From assembly GCF_003094615.1 (NCBI RefSeq), contig NZ_QDKO01000012.1, positions 1 through 64,000 on the forward strand: a DNA stretch of 64,000 nt, given 5' to 3'. Positions 51,617 through 59,574 of this stretch are shown here, piece after piece (the stretch's first letter is position 1; each line of letters starts with the position of its first letter). The notes under the pieces were generated by a model. The model saw only the letters and a list, made by a program, of their open reading frames with translations, was not told the origin of the DNA and made no database searches. The DNA comes from Caulobacter radicis (GTDB lineage: Bacteria; Pseudomonadota; Alphaproteobacteria; Caulobacterales; Caulobacteraceae). A program made the translations under genes and the position numbers.

Positions 51617-52066
51617 ATGACCGCCTACTCCAAAGACGACGTCGCCCGTCTCGCCGAACGGCTGCTCGATCGCAGCCTGCCCAAGGCCGAATGGACCCAC
51701 GCCGCCCACCTGACGGCCACCCTGCGCCTGGTGCGCATCCGCGACGAGGGGCTGGAGCGCGACCTGCCGGGGATCATCCGCGCCTACAACGAAGCCGTCG
51801 GCGGGGTGAACGACGACGCCAGCGGCTATCACGAGACCATCACCCAGGCCTATCTGGCCGCCATCCGAGGTTTCGTCGCCGCCCTGCCCGCCAATCTCGA
51901 CGACGGCGAGGCCGCCGGCCGCCTGCTGGCCACGCCGCTGGGCGACAAGGCCTGGCCGCTGGCCTTCTGGTCGCGCGAGCGATTGTTCAGCGTCGCCGCC
52001 CGTCGCGGCTGGATGGAGCCGGACCTCGCGCCGCTGGAGCACGCCCCGCCCGAGAGCGCGCGTTGA
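51617..52066 (+). CDS. Conserved helical protein, unknown function
   Basis: 149 residues from ATG 51617, two bases after the DUF2269 stop. It is soluble and helical, with AEWTHAAHLTATLRLVRIRD and NEAVGGVNDDASGYHETITQ. The spaced His residues (two HxxH-like in THAAH and one in GYHET) could bind metal, but no family is recognised. The end overlaps the next start by four bases (TTGA). Part of the compact 49855-53492 run. Confidence 0.75.
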   Translation: MTAYSKDDVARLAERLLDRSLPKAEWTHAAHLTATLRLVRIRDEGLERDLPGIIRAYNEAVGGVNDDASGYHETITQAYLAAIRGFVAALPANLDDGEAAGRLLATPLGDKAWPLAFWSRERLFSVAARRGWMEPDLAPLEHAPPESAR

Positions 52067-52344
52067 CCCTGATCCTCGCCCTGGCCCTGCTGGCCGCCAA
52101 CCTGTTCTGCTTCCTGCTGTTCGCCCACGACAAGGCCGCCGCCGTGCATGGCGAGCGCCGGGTGCCCGAGCGCGTGCTGCTGCTGTCGGCGGCGATGTGC
52201 GCCGCGCCCGGGGCCCTGCTGGCCCAGCGCTGGCTGCGCCACAAGACCCGCAAGCAGCCGTTCGGGGCCTGGCTGACCCTGATCGTCTTCGCCCAGGCCT
52301 GCGCGGTCGCCGGCCTCGTCGCCCTGGCCTTCCAGCGCGGCTGA
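52063..52344 (+). CDS. DUF1294-family small membrane protein
   Basis: 93 residues from a TTG at 52063 that overlaps the preceding TGA. Three hydrophobic segments with the DUF1294 pattern: FAHDKAAAVHGERRVPERVL, GALLAQRWLRHKTRKQPFGA and a final helix. The family is of unknown function, and some members are fused to cold-shock domains. The TTG start is chosen because it gives the family's usual hydrophobic N-terminus (TLILALALLAANLFCFLLFA) and because of the tight coupling. Confidence 0.78.
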   Translation: MTLILALALLAANLFCFLLFAHDKAAAVHGERRVPERVLLLSAAMCAAPGALLAQRWLRHKTRKQPFGAWLTLIVFAQACAVAGLVALAFQRG

Positions 52345-52400
52345 GCCATGCGCCAGCGAATTTCGGCGCCGCTGCGCGTCCTCATCGCCTATCAAGCCCC

Positions 52401-53492
52401 ATGACCCAGCGCCTGCTGACCCTGCTTCGCGGCAAGACCCCCATCCGCCCCCTCGACGCCCTGAAGGGCGGCGGCGGCGCGCTGCTCGGCCTGCTGTTCG
52501 CCGGCCTGCTGGGACGCTTCGCGGTCGGCGGCGGCGACTGGCTGCATCCGCTGCTGGTGGCGCCGATCGGGGCCTCGGCGGTGCTGGTCTTCGCCGTGCC
52601 CGCCAGTCCCCTGGCCCAGCCGCGCGGCGTGATCGGCGGCAACGTGATCTCGGCCTTCATCGGCATAACCGTCGCCATGCTGCTGCCGAACCAGCCGCTG
52701 ATCGCCGCGCCCCTGGCCGTGGGCCTGGCCATCGCGGTGATGATCCTGCTGGGCTGCCTGCACCCGCCCGGCGGCGCGGTGGCCCTGATCACCGTCATCG
52801 GCGGACCGGCCGTGACCAAGGCCGGCTATCTCTTCGCGCTCAATCCGGTGGCCGTCGACTCGGTGCTCTTGGTCGCCGCCGGCATGGCCTGGAACCGGCT
52901 GGTCGGCCGCTCATATCCGCACAGGGCTCCCGCGCCGCCGCCCAGCCCGCACGGCACGGCCGATCCCCTGCCCGCCTCGCGCATCGGCTACGACGCCGGC
53001 GACCTCGACAAGGCCCTGGCCCGCTACGGCGAACTGCTCGACGTCAGCCGCGAGGACCTCGACGCCCTGTTCCGCGAGGTCGAGATCCAGGCCCACCAGC
53101 GCCTGCACTCGCAGATCCGTTGCGGCGAGGTGATGTCGCGCGACGTCATTCGCCTGGACCGCACGCAGTCGGCCGAAAGCGCCCTGGCCTTCCTGCAGCG
53201 GCACGACCTGCGCGCCGCCCCGGTGGTGGACGAGGACGGCCGCGTCATCGGCATGGCCCGCCGCGCCGAATTGCAGGCCAACCGCCGCCGCACGGTCGAG
53301 GCCGCGCTCGACCCGTTCGTCCACCGGGTGCGCGAAGGCACGCCGATCGCCGCCCTGCTGCCGATTCTCTCCAGCGGCCAGACCCATGAGGCCATGGTCG
53401 TCGACAGCGATCGCAGGCTGGTGGGCGTGATCACCCAGACCGACCTGATCGCCGTGCTCTATCGCGCCCATATCGTCGAGAGCGTGCTGTGA
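52401..53492 (+). CDS. HPP-family membrane protein with CBS pair
   Basis: 363 residues. Residues 1-170 hold the HPP domain with about four transmembrane helices and the motif LHPPGGAVALITVIGG near 125-140 that names the family (implicated in nitrite transport in other organisms). Residues about 230-355 hold two CBS domains (CGEVMSRDVIRLDRTQSAES, AAPVVDEDGRVIGMARRAEL, MVVDSDRRLVGVITQTDLIA), which bind adenosine nucleotides and gate transporters. An HPP-CBS fusion suggests energy- or ligand-gated anion movement across the inner membrane. Last gene of the run; 56 bases after DUF1294. Confidence 0.9.
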   Translation: MTQRLLTLLRGKTPIRPLDALKGGGGALLGLLFAGLLGRFAVGGGDWLHPLLVAPIGASAVLVFAVPASPLAQPRGVIGGNVISAFIGITVAMLLPNQPLIAAPLAVGLAIAVMILLGCLHPPGGAVALITVIGGPAVTKAGYLFALNPVAVDSVLLVAAGMAWNRLVGRSYPHRAPAPPPSPHGTADPLPASRIGYDAGDLDKALARYGELLDVSREDLDALFREVEIQAHQRLHSQIRCGEVMSRDVIRLDRTQSAESALAFLQRHDLRAAPVVDEDGRVIGMARRAELQANRRRTVEAALDPFVHRVREGTPIAALLPILSSGQTHEAMVVDSDRRLVGVITQTDLIAVLYRAHIVESVL

Positions 53493-53554
53493 CGAGGCTT
53501 GACTGACGCGCGCGTCGCCGCGCCATGCTGGGGCAAATCCATAGGGGAAACGCC

Positions 53555-54220
53555 ATGCTCGTCGTCCACCACCTGAACAACTCGCGCAGCCAGCGCGTGC
53601 TGTGGCTGCTGGAGGAGCTGGGCGTTCCCTACGAGGTCAGGCGCTACGAGCGCGACGCCAAGACCATGCTGGCCCCGCCCGAGCTGCTGGCCATCCACCC
53701 ACTGGGCAAGTCGCCGGTGATAACCGACGGCGACAAGACCATCGCCGAGACCGGCGCCATCATCGAATACATCCTCGACGCCTACGGGAACGGCCGCCTG
53801 ATTCCGCCGGCCGGCACGCCCGAGCGCTTGGCCTTCACCTACTGGCTGCACTACGCCGAGGGCTCGGCCATGACGCCGCTGCTGCTGAAGCTGGTCTTCA
53901 CCGCCCTGCCCGCCCGCGCCCCGGGCCTGCTGAAGGGCCTGGTCAAGGCCATCGCGGCCAAGGCCCAGTCGGGCTTCGTCGATCCGCAGCTGAAGAGCCA
54001 CATCGACTACTGGAACGCCGAACTGTCGAAGTCCGAATGGTTCGCCGGACCGGAGTTCACCGCCGCCGACGTGATCATGAGCTTCCCGCTCGAGGCCGCC
54101 GTGTCCCGCGCCGGGGCCGGTTCGCGCCCCAAGGTGAAGGCCTTCCTCGACCGCATCCACGCCCGCCCCGCCTATCGCGCCGCCCTGCAGCGCGGCGGCG
54201 AGTACGCCTACGCCGACTAG
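53555..54220 (+). CDS. Glutathione S-transferase
   Basis: 221 residues from ATG 53555 (Shine-Dalgarno AGGGGAAACGCC; an in-frame ATG at 53525 is less likely). The thioredoxin-fold N-terminus has VVHHLNNSRSQRVLWLLEEL and PLGKSPVITDGDKTIAETGA, the glutathione-binding cis-Pro and ET/SxA signature. The helical C-terminal domain has EWFAGPEFTAADVIMSFPLE. It conjugates glutathione to electrophiles in the cytosol; substrate unknown. Monocistronic as far as can be seen. Confidence 0.93.
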   Translation: MLVVHHLNNSRSQRVLWLLEELGVPYEVRRYERDAKTMLAPPELLAIHPLGKSPVITDGDKTIAETGAIIEYILDAYGNGRLIPPAGTPERLAFTYWLHYAEGSAMTPLLLKLVFTALPARAPGLLKGLVKAIAAKAQSGFVDPQLKSHIDYWNAELSKSEWFAGPEFTAADVIMSFPLEAAVSRAGAGSRPKVKAFLDRIHARPAYRAALQRGGEYAYAD

Positions 54221-54338
54221 GAAGAAACCTTGCAACTCACGGCCGAGCTTGCGCCTGCGACATGGCGACGCTCGGTCGCGCTCTTAAGACTTCACACACC
54301 ACGGATGCGCAAAACCTCTCCCTAGAAGCCGCCAGTCC

Positions 54339-54722
54339 ATGGCTCAGCTTGCCCGGAGATCAAGGTTGTCCCTGTCGCGTGTTCGAACCTGGCGTGATCT
54401 GCTTCACGCCCTGGGTCGGACATTGGCCGCAACCTCCGCGATCATCGTCACTCTACTGGCCGTAACGTTGTCCAGCGCCTCGCCGCGCGACCCTGGACGC
54501 GTCGCCGCCGTGTTCCCGCCCTGGTGGACCCCCGCCCGCGCCGCCGGCGCCGCCACCTCGGCGGGCGACATATCCGGCGCCGGCGCGGTTCCCTTCATCC
54601 TGATCCTGCGCGGCGACCCGGCCACGCTGGGCGGCCGCCTGCGCGCCGCCGGCGCCCTTGTCCTGCTGGATCCCGACGCCGCCGGCGTCTGCGCCAAGAC
54701 CGTCCTGGAGCCCCGTCCATGA
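54339..54722 (+). CDS. Small membrane-anchored protein preceding a chemoreceptor, unknown
   Basis: 127 residues: basic N-terminus, one hydrophobic helix (about 28-48, ATSAIIVTLLAVTLSSAS), then an extracytoplasmic part with VAAVFPPWWTPARAAGAA, an Ala/Gly-rich stretch and GAVPFILILRGDPATLGGRL with a single Cys near the end. Its stop overlaps the ATG of the next gene (ATGA), so it is probably co-translated with the chemoreceptor. No family recognised; a sensory partner for the receptor is an inference. Confidence 0.65.
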   Translation: MAQLARRSRLSLSRVRTWRDLLHALGRTLAATSAIIVTLLAVTLSSASPRDPGRVAAVFPPWWTPARAAGAATSAGDISGAGAVPFILILRGDPATLGGRLRAAGALVLLDPDAAGVCAKTVLEPRP

Positions 54723-56332
54723 GCACGAAGCCTTCGAACCTCGACGCGCAGCGCCGCTCGGGCGGCCGGCTGATCCTGCTGCTGACCGGCCTGATGGCGC
54801 CCATCGTCATCGCCGCCCGCTTCCTGGTCGGCGAGCCGGTGCTGGGCATGGCCGTCGCCACGGTCATGGTCACGGCTCTCGCGGCCGGCGCCGTCCTGCA
54901 CCGGGGCGAGACCGCCACGGGCCGCATCCTGTCGGGCGTGGCGCTGATGGCCCAGGTCTCGCTGCTGGTCGCCGCCCTGGGCGGCCACGACTGGCAGATC
55001 GACATGCACATGGCCTATTTCGCGGCCCTCGCCCTGCTGGTCGTCTATTGCGACTGGACCGTCATCGCCGCCGCCGCCGCCACGGTCGCCGTGCACCACC
55101 TGGCGCTCAGCTACCTGCTGCCCACCGCCGTGTTCCCCGGCTCGGCCAGCCTGGGCCGGGTGCTGGTCCACGCCGTCATCCTGATCGTCGAGGCCGGCGC
55201 CTTGATCGCCGCGACCTTCAGCATCCACCGCGTCATCGCCCTGGCCGAGCGCGCCCGGGCCAAGGCCGAGGCGGCCATGCAGGAGGCCCGCGAGGCGGAC
55301 GCCGCCGCCGACAGCGCCCGCCGCTCGGAAGAGGAAGGCCGCATCGCCCACGCCGCCGTACAGGCCGCCGCCGAGCGCCAGCGCGCCGACATGGTCGACG
55401 CCCTCGCCGCCAGCCTGTCGCGGCTGGCCAAGGGCGACCTGTCGGTGCGCCTGATCGAGGAGTTCTCCGAGTCGTACGAACAGCTGCGCGCCGACTTCAA
55501 CCAGGCGGCCGGCAAGCTGGCCGGGGCCCTGGCCATCATCGACGAGCGCGCCTCGGGCGTGCGCCACGGCTCCGACCAGATCGCCGACGCGGCCGCCAAC
55601 CTGTCGCGCCGCACCGAGCAGCAGGCCGCCAACCTGGCCGAGACCGCCAGCGCCATGGACGAGATCACCGCCACGGTCGGGCAGACGGCCGACGGGGCCC
55701 GCAAGGCCGCCGCCGTCGTGGCCCGGGCCCGCGACGACGCCCGCCGCTCGGGCGAGGTGGTCGGCGAGGCGGTCGACGCCATGGGCGCGATCGAGACCTC
55801 GGCCACCCAGATCTCCCGCATCATCGGGGTGATAGACGAGATCGCCTTCCAGACCAACCTCCTGGCGCTGAACGCCGGTGTCGAGGCCGCCCGGGCCGGC
55901 GACGCCGGCAAGGGCTTCGCGGTCGTCGCCCAGGAAGTCCGCGCCCTGGCCCAGCGCTCGGCCGAGGCCGCCAAGGAGATCAAGCAGCTGATCACCACCT
56001 CGACCCGCCAGGTCGGCGAGGGCGTCGAGCTGGTCGGCCGCACCGGCGAGGCGCTGGACCGCATCGTCCTGCAGATCGCCGAGATCGACGGGCTGGTCTC
56101 GGAGATCGCCGCCAGCGCCCAGCACCAGGCTCAGGGCCTGACCCAGGTCAATACGGCGGTGAATCAGATGGACCAGGTGCTGCAGCAGAACGCCGGCCTG
56201 GTGGAGGAGACCGCCGCGGCCACTCATGCCCTGAACGACGACGCCGGCGAGCTGGCCCGACTGGTCGGCCAGTTCCAGCTGCCGGGAGACCGCCTGGCGG
56301 GAACGGCGACGCGCGGTTCACGACGGGCCTGA
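54719..56332 (+). CDS. Methyl-accepting chemotaxis protein with polytopic membrane sensor
   Basis: 537 residues. Residues 1-175 hold about six hydrophobic helices and no sizeable periplasmic loop (RLILLLTGLMAPIVIAARFL, ATVAVHHLALSYLLPTAVFP with a His in the membrane). A coiled linker leads to a HAMP-like segment (LSRLAKGDLSVRLIEEFSES) and the signalling domain with tip [20 protein letters not shown]. The tip is nearly identical to that of the receptor at 6504-8303. The His-containing membrane domain suggests sensing within the bilayer. Start overlaps the small membrane gene upstream. Confidence 0.93.
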   Translation: MSTKPSNLDAQRRSGGRLILLLTGLMAPIVIAARFLVGEPVLGMAVATVMVTALAAGAVLHRGETATGRILSGVALMAQVSLLVAALGGHDWQIDMHMAYFAALALLVVYCDWTVIAAAAATVAVHHLALSYLLPTAVFPGSASLGRVLVHAVILIVEAGALIAATFSIHRVIALAERARAKAEAAMQEAREADAAADSARRSEEEGRIAHAAVQAAAERQRADMVDALAASLSRLAKGDLSVRLIEEFSESYEQLRADFNQAAGKLAGALAIIDERASGVRHGSDQIADAAANLSRRTEQQAANLAETASAMDEITATVGQTADGARKAAAVVARARDDARRSGEVVGEAVDAMGAIETSATQISRIIGVIDEIAFQTNLLALNAGVEAARAGDAGKGFAVVAQEVRALAQRSAEAAKEIKQLITTSTRQVGEGVELVGRTGEALDRIVLQIAEIDGLVSEIAASAQHQAQGLTQVNTAVNQMDQVLQQNAGLVEETAAATHALNDDAGELARLVGQFQLPGDRLAGTATRGSRRA

Positions 56333-56353
56333 GGACAAGGCGCCGTCCTCAGC
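56330..56353 (+). terminator. Possible weak terminator after the chemoreceptor
   Basis: CTGAGGAC, 8 bases, GTCCTCAG forms an 8-bp stem overlapping the stop codon, without a U tract. A weak terminator or stabiliser at most. Confidence 0.3.
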
Positions 56354-56384
56354 TTGGCCACGCAACCCTTAGGGCGCGTGAGGC

Positions 56385-56413
56385 TTGCTTATCCGGAATG
56401 CGGCGCCTATCCT
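56385..56413 (+). promoter_or_regulatory. Probable greA promoter
   Basis: TTGCTT (56385-56390), 17 bases, TATCCT (56408-56413), about 72 bases before the greA ATG. Confidence 0.55.
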
Positions 56414-56485
56414 CTCAGCCCCCGGTCGCGATCGCCAGCGACTGGAAGTCTTCCTCCCTTAGGGCGAACCGAGCTAAAATCCACA

Positions 56486-56959
56486 ATGGAAAAAGTGCCG
56501 ATGACCGTCGTGGGTTATCAAACCCTCGACGAAGAACTGAAGCGTTTGAAGACGATCGAACGGCCCGCCGTGATCGCCGCGATCGCCGAGGCGCGTTCGC
56601 ACGGCGACCTCTCGGAGAACGCCGAGTATCACGCCGCCAAGGAACGCCAGGGTTGGATCGAAGGCCAGATCGCCGAGATCGAGGACAAGATCGCTCGCGC
56701 CCAGGTCATCGACGTCTCGAAGCTCTCCGGCTCGCAAGTGAAGTTCGGCGCCACGGTCAGCGTGGTCGACGAGGACACCGAAGAAGAAGCCCGCTACCAG
56801 ATCGTGGGCGACCACGAGGCCGACGTGAAGTCGGGCCGCATCTCGCTGAGCTCGCCGCTGTCGCGCGCGATGATCGGCAAGGAAGTCGGCGAGGTGGTCG
56901 AGGTCAACACGCCCGGCGGCGTGAAGGCCTACGAGATCCTCAAGGTCGAGTGGGTCTAG
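56486..56959 (+). CDS. greA: Transcription elongation factor GreA
   Basis: 157 residues from [20 protein letters not shown]. The N-terminal coiled coil carries the acidic tip [19 protein letters not shown] (about 42-60), which enters the RNA polymerase secondary channel and stimulates cleavage of backtracked RNA. The C-terminal FKBP-like domain has [20 protein letters not shown] and [17 protein letters not shown]. The open frame extends 44 codons upstream into the promoter; the ATG at 56486 matches GreA. Expressed alone. Confidence 0.97.
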   Translation: MEKVPMTVVGYQTLDEELKRLKTIERPAVIAAIAEARSHGDLSENAEYHAAKERQGWIEGQIAEIEDKIARAQVIDVSKLSGSQVKFGATVSVVDEDTEEEARYQIVGDHEADVKSGRISLSSPLSRAMIGKEVGEVVEVNTPGGVKAYEILKVEWV

Positions 56960-56995
56960 GGGTCAGCCCCAAACCCGCCATGAAGTTCGGCCAAT

Positions 56996-57032
56996 CGCCG
57001 CGGAGTCGCCTGTTCAGGGTGGTTCCGCGGCG
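56996..57032 (+). terminator. Possible terminator after greA
   Basis: CGCCGCGGA and TCCGCGGCG form a 9-bp stem with a long loop, followed by GTTCGCCGTTTTG. The U run is delayed, so this is a tentative call. Confidence 0.4.
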
Positions 57033-57056
57033 TTCGCCGTTTTGAGGGCTGGAGCG

Positions 57057-58058
57057 ATGAGCGCCAATCAGACGCCAGGTTCCGAACCGCTGACCATCTG
57101 GGCCGTCTCGGACGGTCGCGCCGGCATCGAGGCCCAGGCCGTGGGCCTGGCCGAGGCCATCGCGCGCAAGCGCCCGGCCCGGATCGTCGTCAAGCGCGTG
57201 GGCTGGAAGGGGCGCACCGGCCGCCTGCCCTGGTGGCTGGCCTGGCTGCCGCGCCGCTGGCTGACGCCCGAGAGCGAGATCACCCCGCCCTGGCCCGACC
57301 TGTGGGTCGCCGCCGGCCGCGCCACCCTGCCCCTGTCGATCCGCCTGAAGAAATGGTCGGGCGGCAAGACCTATGTGGTGCAGATCCAGGACCCGCGCGT
57401 CCCGGCCCACATGTTCGACCTGGTGATCCCGCCCAAGCATGACCGCCTGACCGGCGACAACGTCGTGCCGATCACCGGCTCGCCGCATCGCGTCAGCCAG
57501 GACCGGCTCGACGCCGAATACGAGAAGTTCAAGGACGCCATCGAGGCCCTGCCCCGCCCGCGCGTGGCGGTGCTGCTGGGCGGCAAGTCCAAGGCCTTCG
57601 ACCTGCCGGTGGAACGCGCCGCCCAGATGGCGCACGAGATCCAGCTGCCGCTGGAGCAGGAAGGCGGCAGCCTGCTGATGACCTTCTCGCGCCGCACGCC
57701 CGAGCCGGCCCGCGCCCTGCTGGCCGCCCGCCTGCGCGACGTGCCCGGCATCATCTGGGACGGCGAAGGCCCCAATCCCTATTTCGCCTTCCTGGCCGCG
57801 GCCGACTACATCCTCGTCACCGAGGACTCGACCAACATGGCTACGGAAGCGGCCTCGACCGGCAAGCCGGTGTTCATCCTCAAGATGGAAGGCCAGAGCG
57901 TGAAGTTCCGCCTGTTCCACGAGGAGCTGGAGCGCCAGGGCGCGGCCCGCCCGTATGGCGGCGCCTTTCACGGCTGGACCTACGAGCCGGTGGACGAGAC
58001 CGGCCGCGCCGCCGCCGAGGTCCTGGCCCGGATGGACGCCCGCAAGGCCGCGCTCTAG
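57057..58058 (+). CDS. ELM1/GT-B-like protein, probable glycan gene
   Basis: 333 residues from ATG 57057. It resembles the 'mitochondrial fission ELM1' family, GT-B-like proteins found in many alphaproteobacteria. Segments: AVSDGRAGIEAQAVGLAEAI, WPDLWVAAGRATLPLSIRLK, VQIQDPRVPAHMFDLVIPPK, VLLGGKSKAF and LVTEDSTNMATEAASTGKPV, the last resembling a nucleotide-sugar binding region. Probably a glycosyltransferase involved in cell-surface sugars. First gene of a plus-strand run; the next gene starts 9 bases after its stop. Confidence 0.82.
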   Translation: MSANQTPGSEPLTIWAVSDGRAGIEAQAVGLAEAIARKRPARIVVKRVGWKGRTGRLPWWLAWLPRRWLTPESEITPPWPDLWVAAGRATLPLSIRLKKWSGGKTYVVQIQDPRVPAHMFDLVIPPKHDRLTGDNVVPITGSPHRVSQDRLDAEYEKFKDAIEALPRPRVAVLLGGKSKAFDLPVERAAQMAHEIQLPLEQEGGSLLMTFSRRTPEPARALLAARLRDVPGIIWDGEGPNPYFAFLAAADYILVTEDSTNMATEAASTGKPVFILKMEGQSVKFRLFHEELERQGAARPYGGAFHGWTYEPVDETGRAAAEVLARMDARKAAL

Positions 58059-58067
58059 CCTGACGGG

Positions 58068-58784
58068 ATGATCCTCGCCGTCCTGCAAGCCCGCATGAGC
58101 TCCACCCGCCTGCCGGGCAAGGTGCTGATGCCGATCGTGCGGGCGCCGATGATCATCCGCCAGATCGAGCGCGTCGCCCGCTCTCGCCGGATCGACAGGC
58201 TGGTGGTGGCCACCAGCACCGATCCGCTGGACGACGCCATCGAGACCGCCGTGCGCCGCGACGGAATCGCCGTGCATCGCGGTCCACTCGACAACGTGCT
58301 CGAACGCTTCGTCGGCGCGCTGGATGCGCATCCGGCCGACCACGTCGTGCGCCTGACCGCCGACTGCCCGCTGGCCGACCCGACGGTGATCGACGCGACC
58401 ATCGACCTGCACCTGTCGTCGCGCGCCGACTACACCAGCAACAGCCCCGAGGGCGCGGCCTACCCTAAGGGCCTCGACGTCGAGGTGATCACCGCCGCCG
58501 GCCTGCGCCGCGCCGCCGCGCAGGCCGACAGCCCCGAGGCCCGCGAGCACGTCACCTGGGACGTCTGGAACAACCCCGACCGCTGGAACCTAGCCTGGCT
58601 GCCGGACGCCCCCGGCGAGGGCGCGGTGCGCTGGACGGTCGACCGGCCCGACGACTACGCCTTCGTCGCGGCGGTCTATGACGCACTGTATCCCAAGGAC
58701 CGGGCCTTCACTTCCGACGACGTCCGGGCCTTCGTGAGAAGCCGGGAAGACCTGCTGAACTACGGCGGCGACCGTCGCGCATAG
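58068..58784 (+). CDS. SpsF-like nucleotidyltransferase (glycan precursor)
   Basis: 238 residues, nucleotide-sugar cytidylyl/nucleotidyl transferase fold. The N-terminal LAVLQARMSSTRLPGKVLMP has the conserved QARMxSxRLPGK nucleotide-binding motif. DHVVRLTADCPLADPTVIDA holds the metal-binding Asp. VRWTVDRPDDYAFVAAVYDA is a later conserved block. SpsF-type enzymes activate sugars for surface polysaccharides or flagellar glycosylation. Placed between the ELM1-like gene and a methyltransferase; exact sugar unknown. Confidence 0.87.
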   Translation: MILAVLQARMSSTRLPGKVLMPIVRAPMIIRQIERVARSRRIDRLVVATSTDPLDDAIETAVRRDGIAVHRGPLDNVLERFVGALDAHPADHVVRLTADCPLADPTVIDATIDLHLSSRADYTSNSPEGAAYPKGLDVEVITAAGLRRAAAQADSPEAREHVTWDVWNNPDRWNLAWLPDAPGEGAVRWTVDRPDDYAFVAAVYDALYPKDRAFTSDDVRAFVRSREDLLNYGGDRRA

Positions 58785-58926
58785 GCGCCGGGTGCGACAA
58801 TCGCGCCGCGTCCCTTAAGGACAGGGTTAACAAAGTATTCGGCAAAGCGGCCCCAGGCTGCTGCCGCGACCGCTCCACCGGTTCGCGCCAGCTTTTGAGG
58901 GGCCTCCGGTTCGGGGGCGGACGGAC

Positions 58927-59574
58927 ATGCGCGCCCTGCCCGACATCCGGGGTCTGAAGTACCCCGACGAGTTCATCGCCCGCCACTTCTTCAAGCGCGG
59001 CCTGCACCAGCGCGCCGGCAAGGTGGTCGAGCTGGGCGGCGGCACGGGCAACAACCTGTCGCTCTACGCCGCCTATGGCTGGATCCTGGTCAATGTCGAC
59101 TATTCGGCCGCGGCGCTGGAAGACGCCCGCTGGAACCTGGGCGAGGCCGCGACCCTGATCCAGGCCGACCTGTCGCTGGGCCTACCCGACGGGATCGAGG
59201 GACCGATCGACGTCCTGCTGATCCCCAACCTGCTCTGCTACCTGACCAACGCCCAGGCCCACCGGGTTCTGACCGCCGTGCGCGAGAAGCTTGCGCCGAA
59301 CGCCGAGGTGTTCGTCCGCACGCGCCTCGTGGACGACTATCGCTACGGCCGGGGCGTCGCCGAGGAGCCCGACGGCTTCCGCCTGGCCACGCCGGAGACG
59401 GGCGAAGAGGGCCTGTTCAACCTGTTCTACACCGAGGCGGGCCTGGTGAACCGCCTGCGCGACGAACTGGGTCTCGCGCAGCCCGACATCTTCCGCGTCT
59501 CTTTCGACAATTTGCAGGCCGGCGTCCGCGTGCCCCGCAACAGCGACCTCGTCGTCTGGGGGAGCGCCTCGTGA
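58927..59574 (+). CDS. Class I SAM-dependent methyltransferase
   Basis: 215 residues with the SAM-binding motif VVELGGGTGNNLSLYAAYGW (about 33-52), then NVDYSAAALEDARWNLGEAA (acidic residue binding SAM ribose), and LIPNLLCYLTN. A small-molecule or sugar O/N-methyltransferase is likely given the neighbours. Its stop overlaps the GTG of the FAD gene by four bases. A 142-base gap precedes it; I recognise no promoter there. Confidence 0.87.
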   Translation: MRALPDIRGLKYPDEFIARHFFKRGLHQRAGKVVELGGGTGNNLSLYAAYGWILVNVDYSAAALEDARWNLGEAATLIQADLSLGLPDGIEGPIDVLLIPNLLCYLTNAQAHRVLTAVREKLAPNAEVFVRTRLVDDYRYGRGVAEEPDGFRLATPETGEEGLFNLFYTEAGLVNRLRDELGLAQPDIFRVSFDNLQAGVRVPRNSDLVVWGSAS

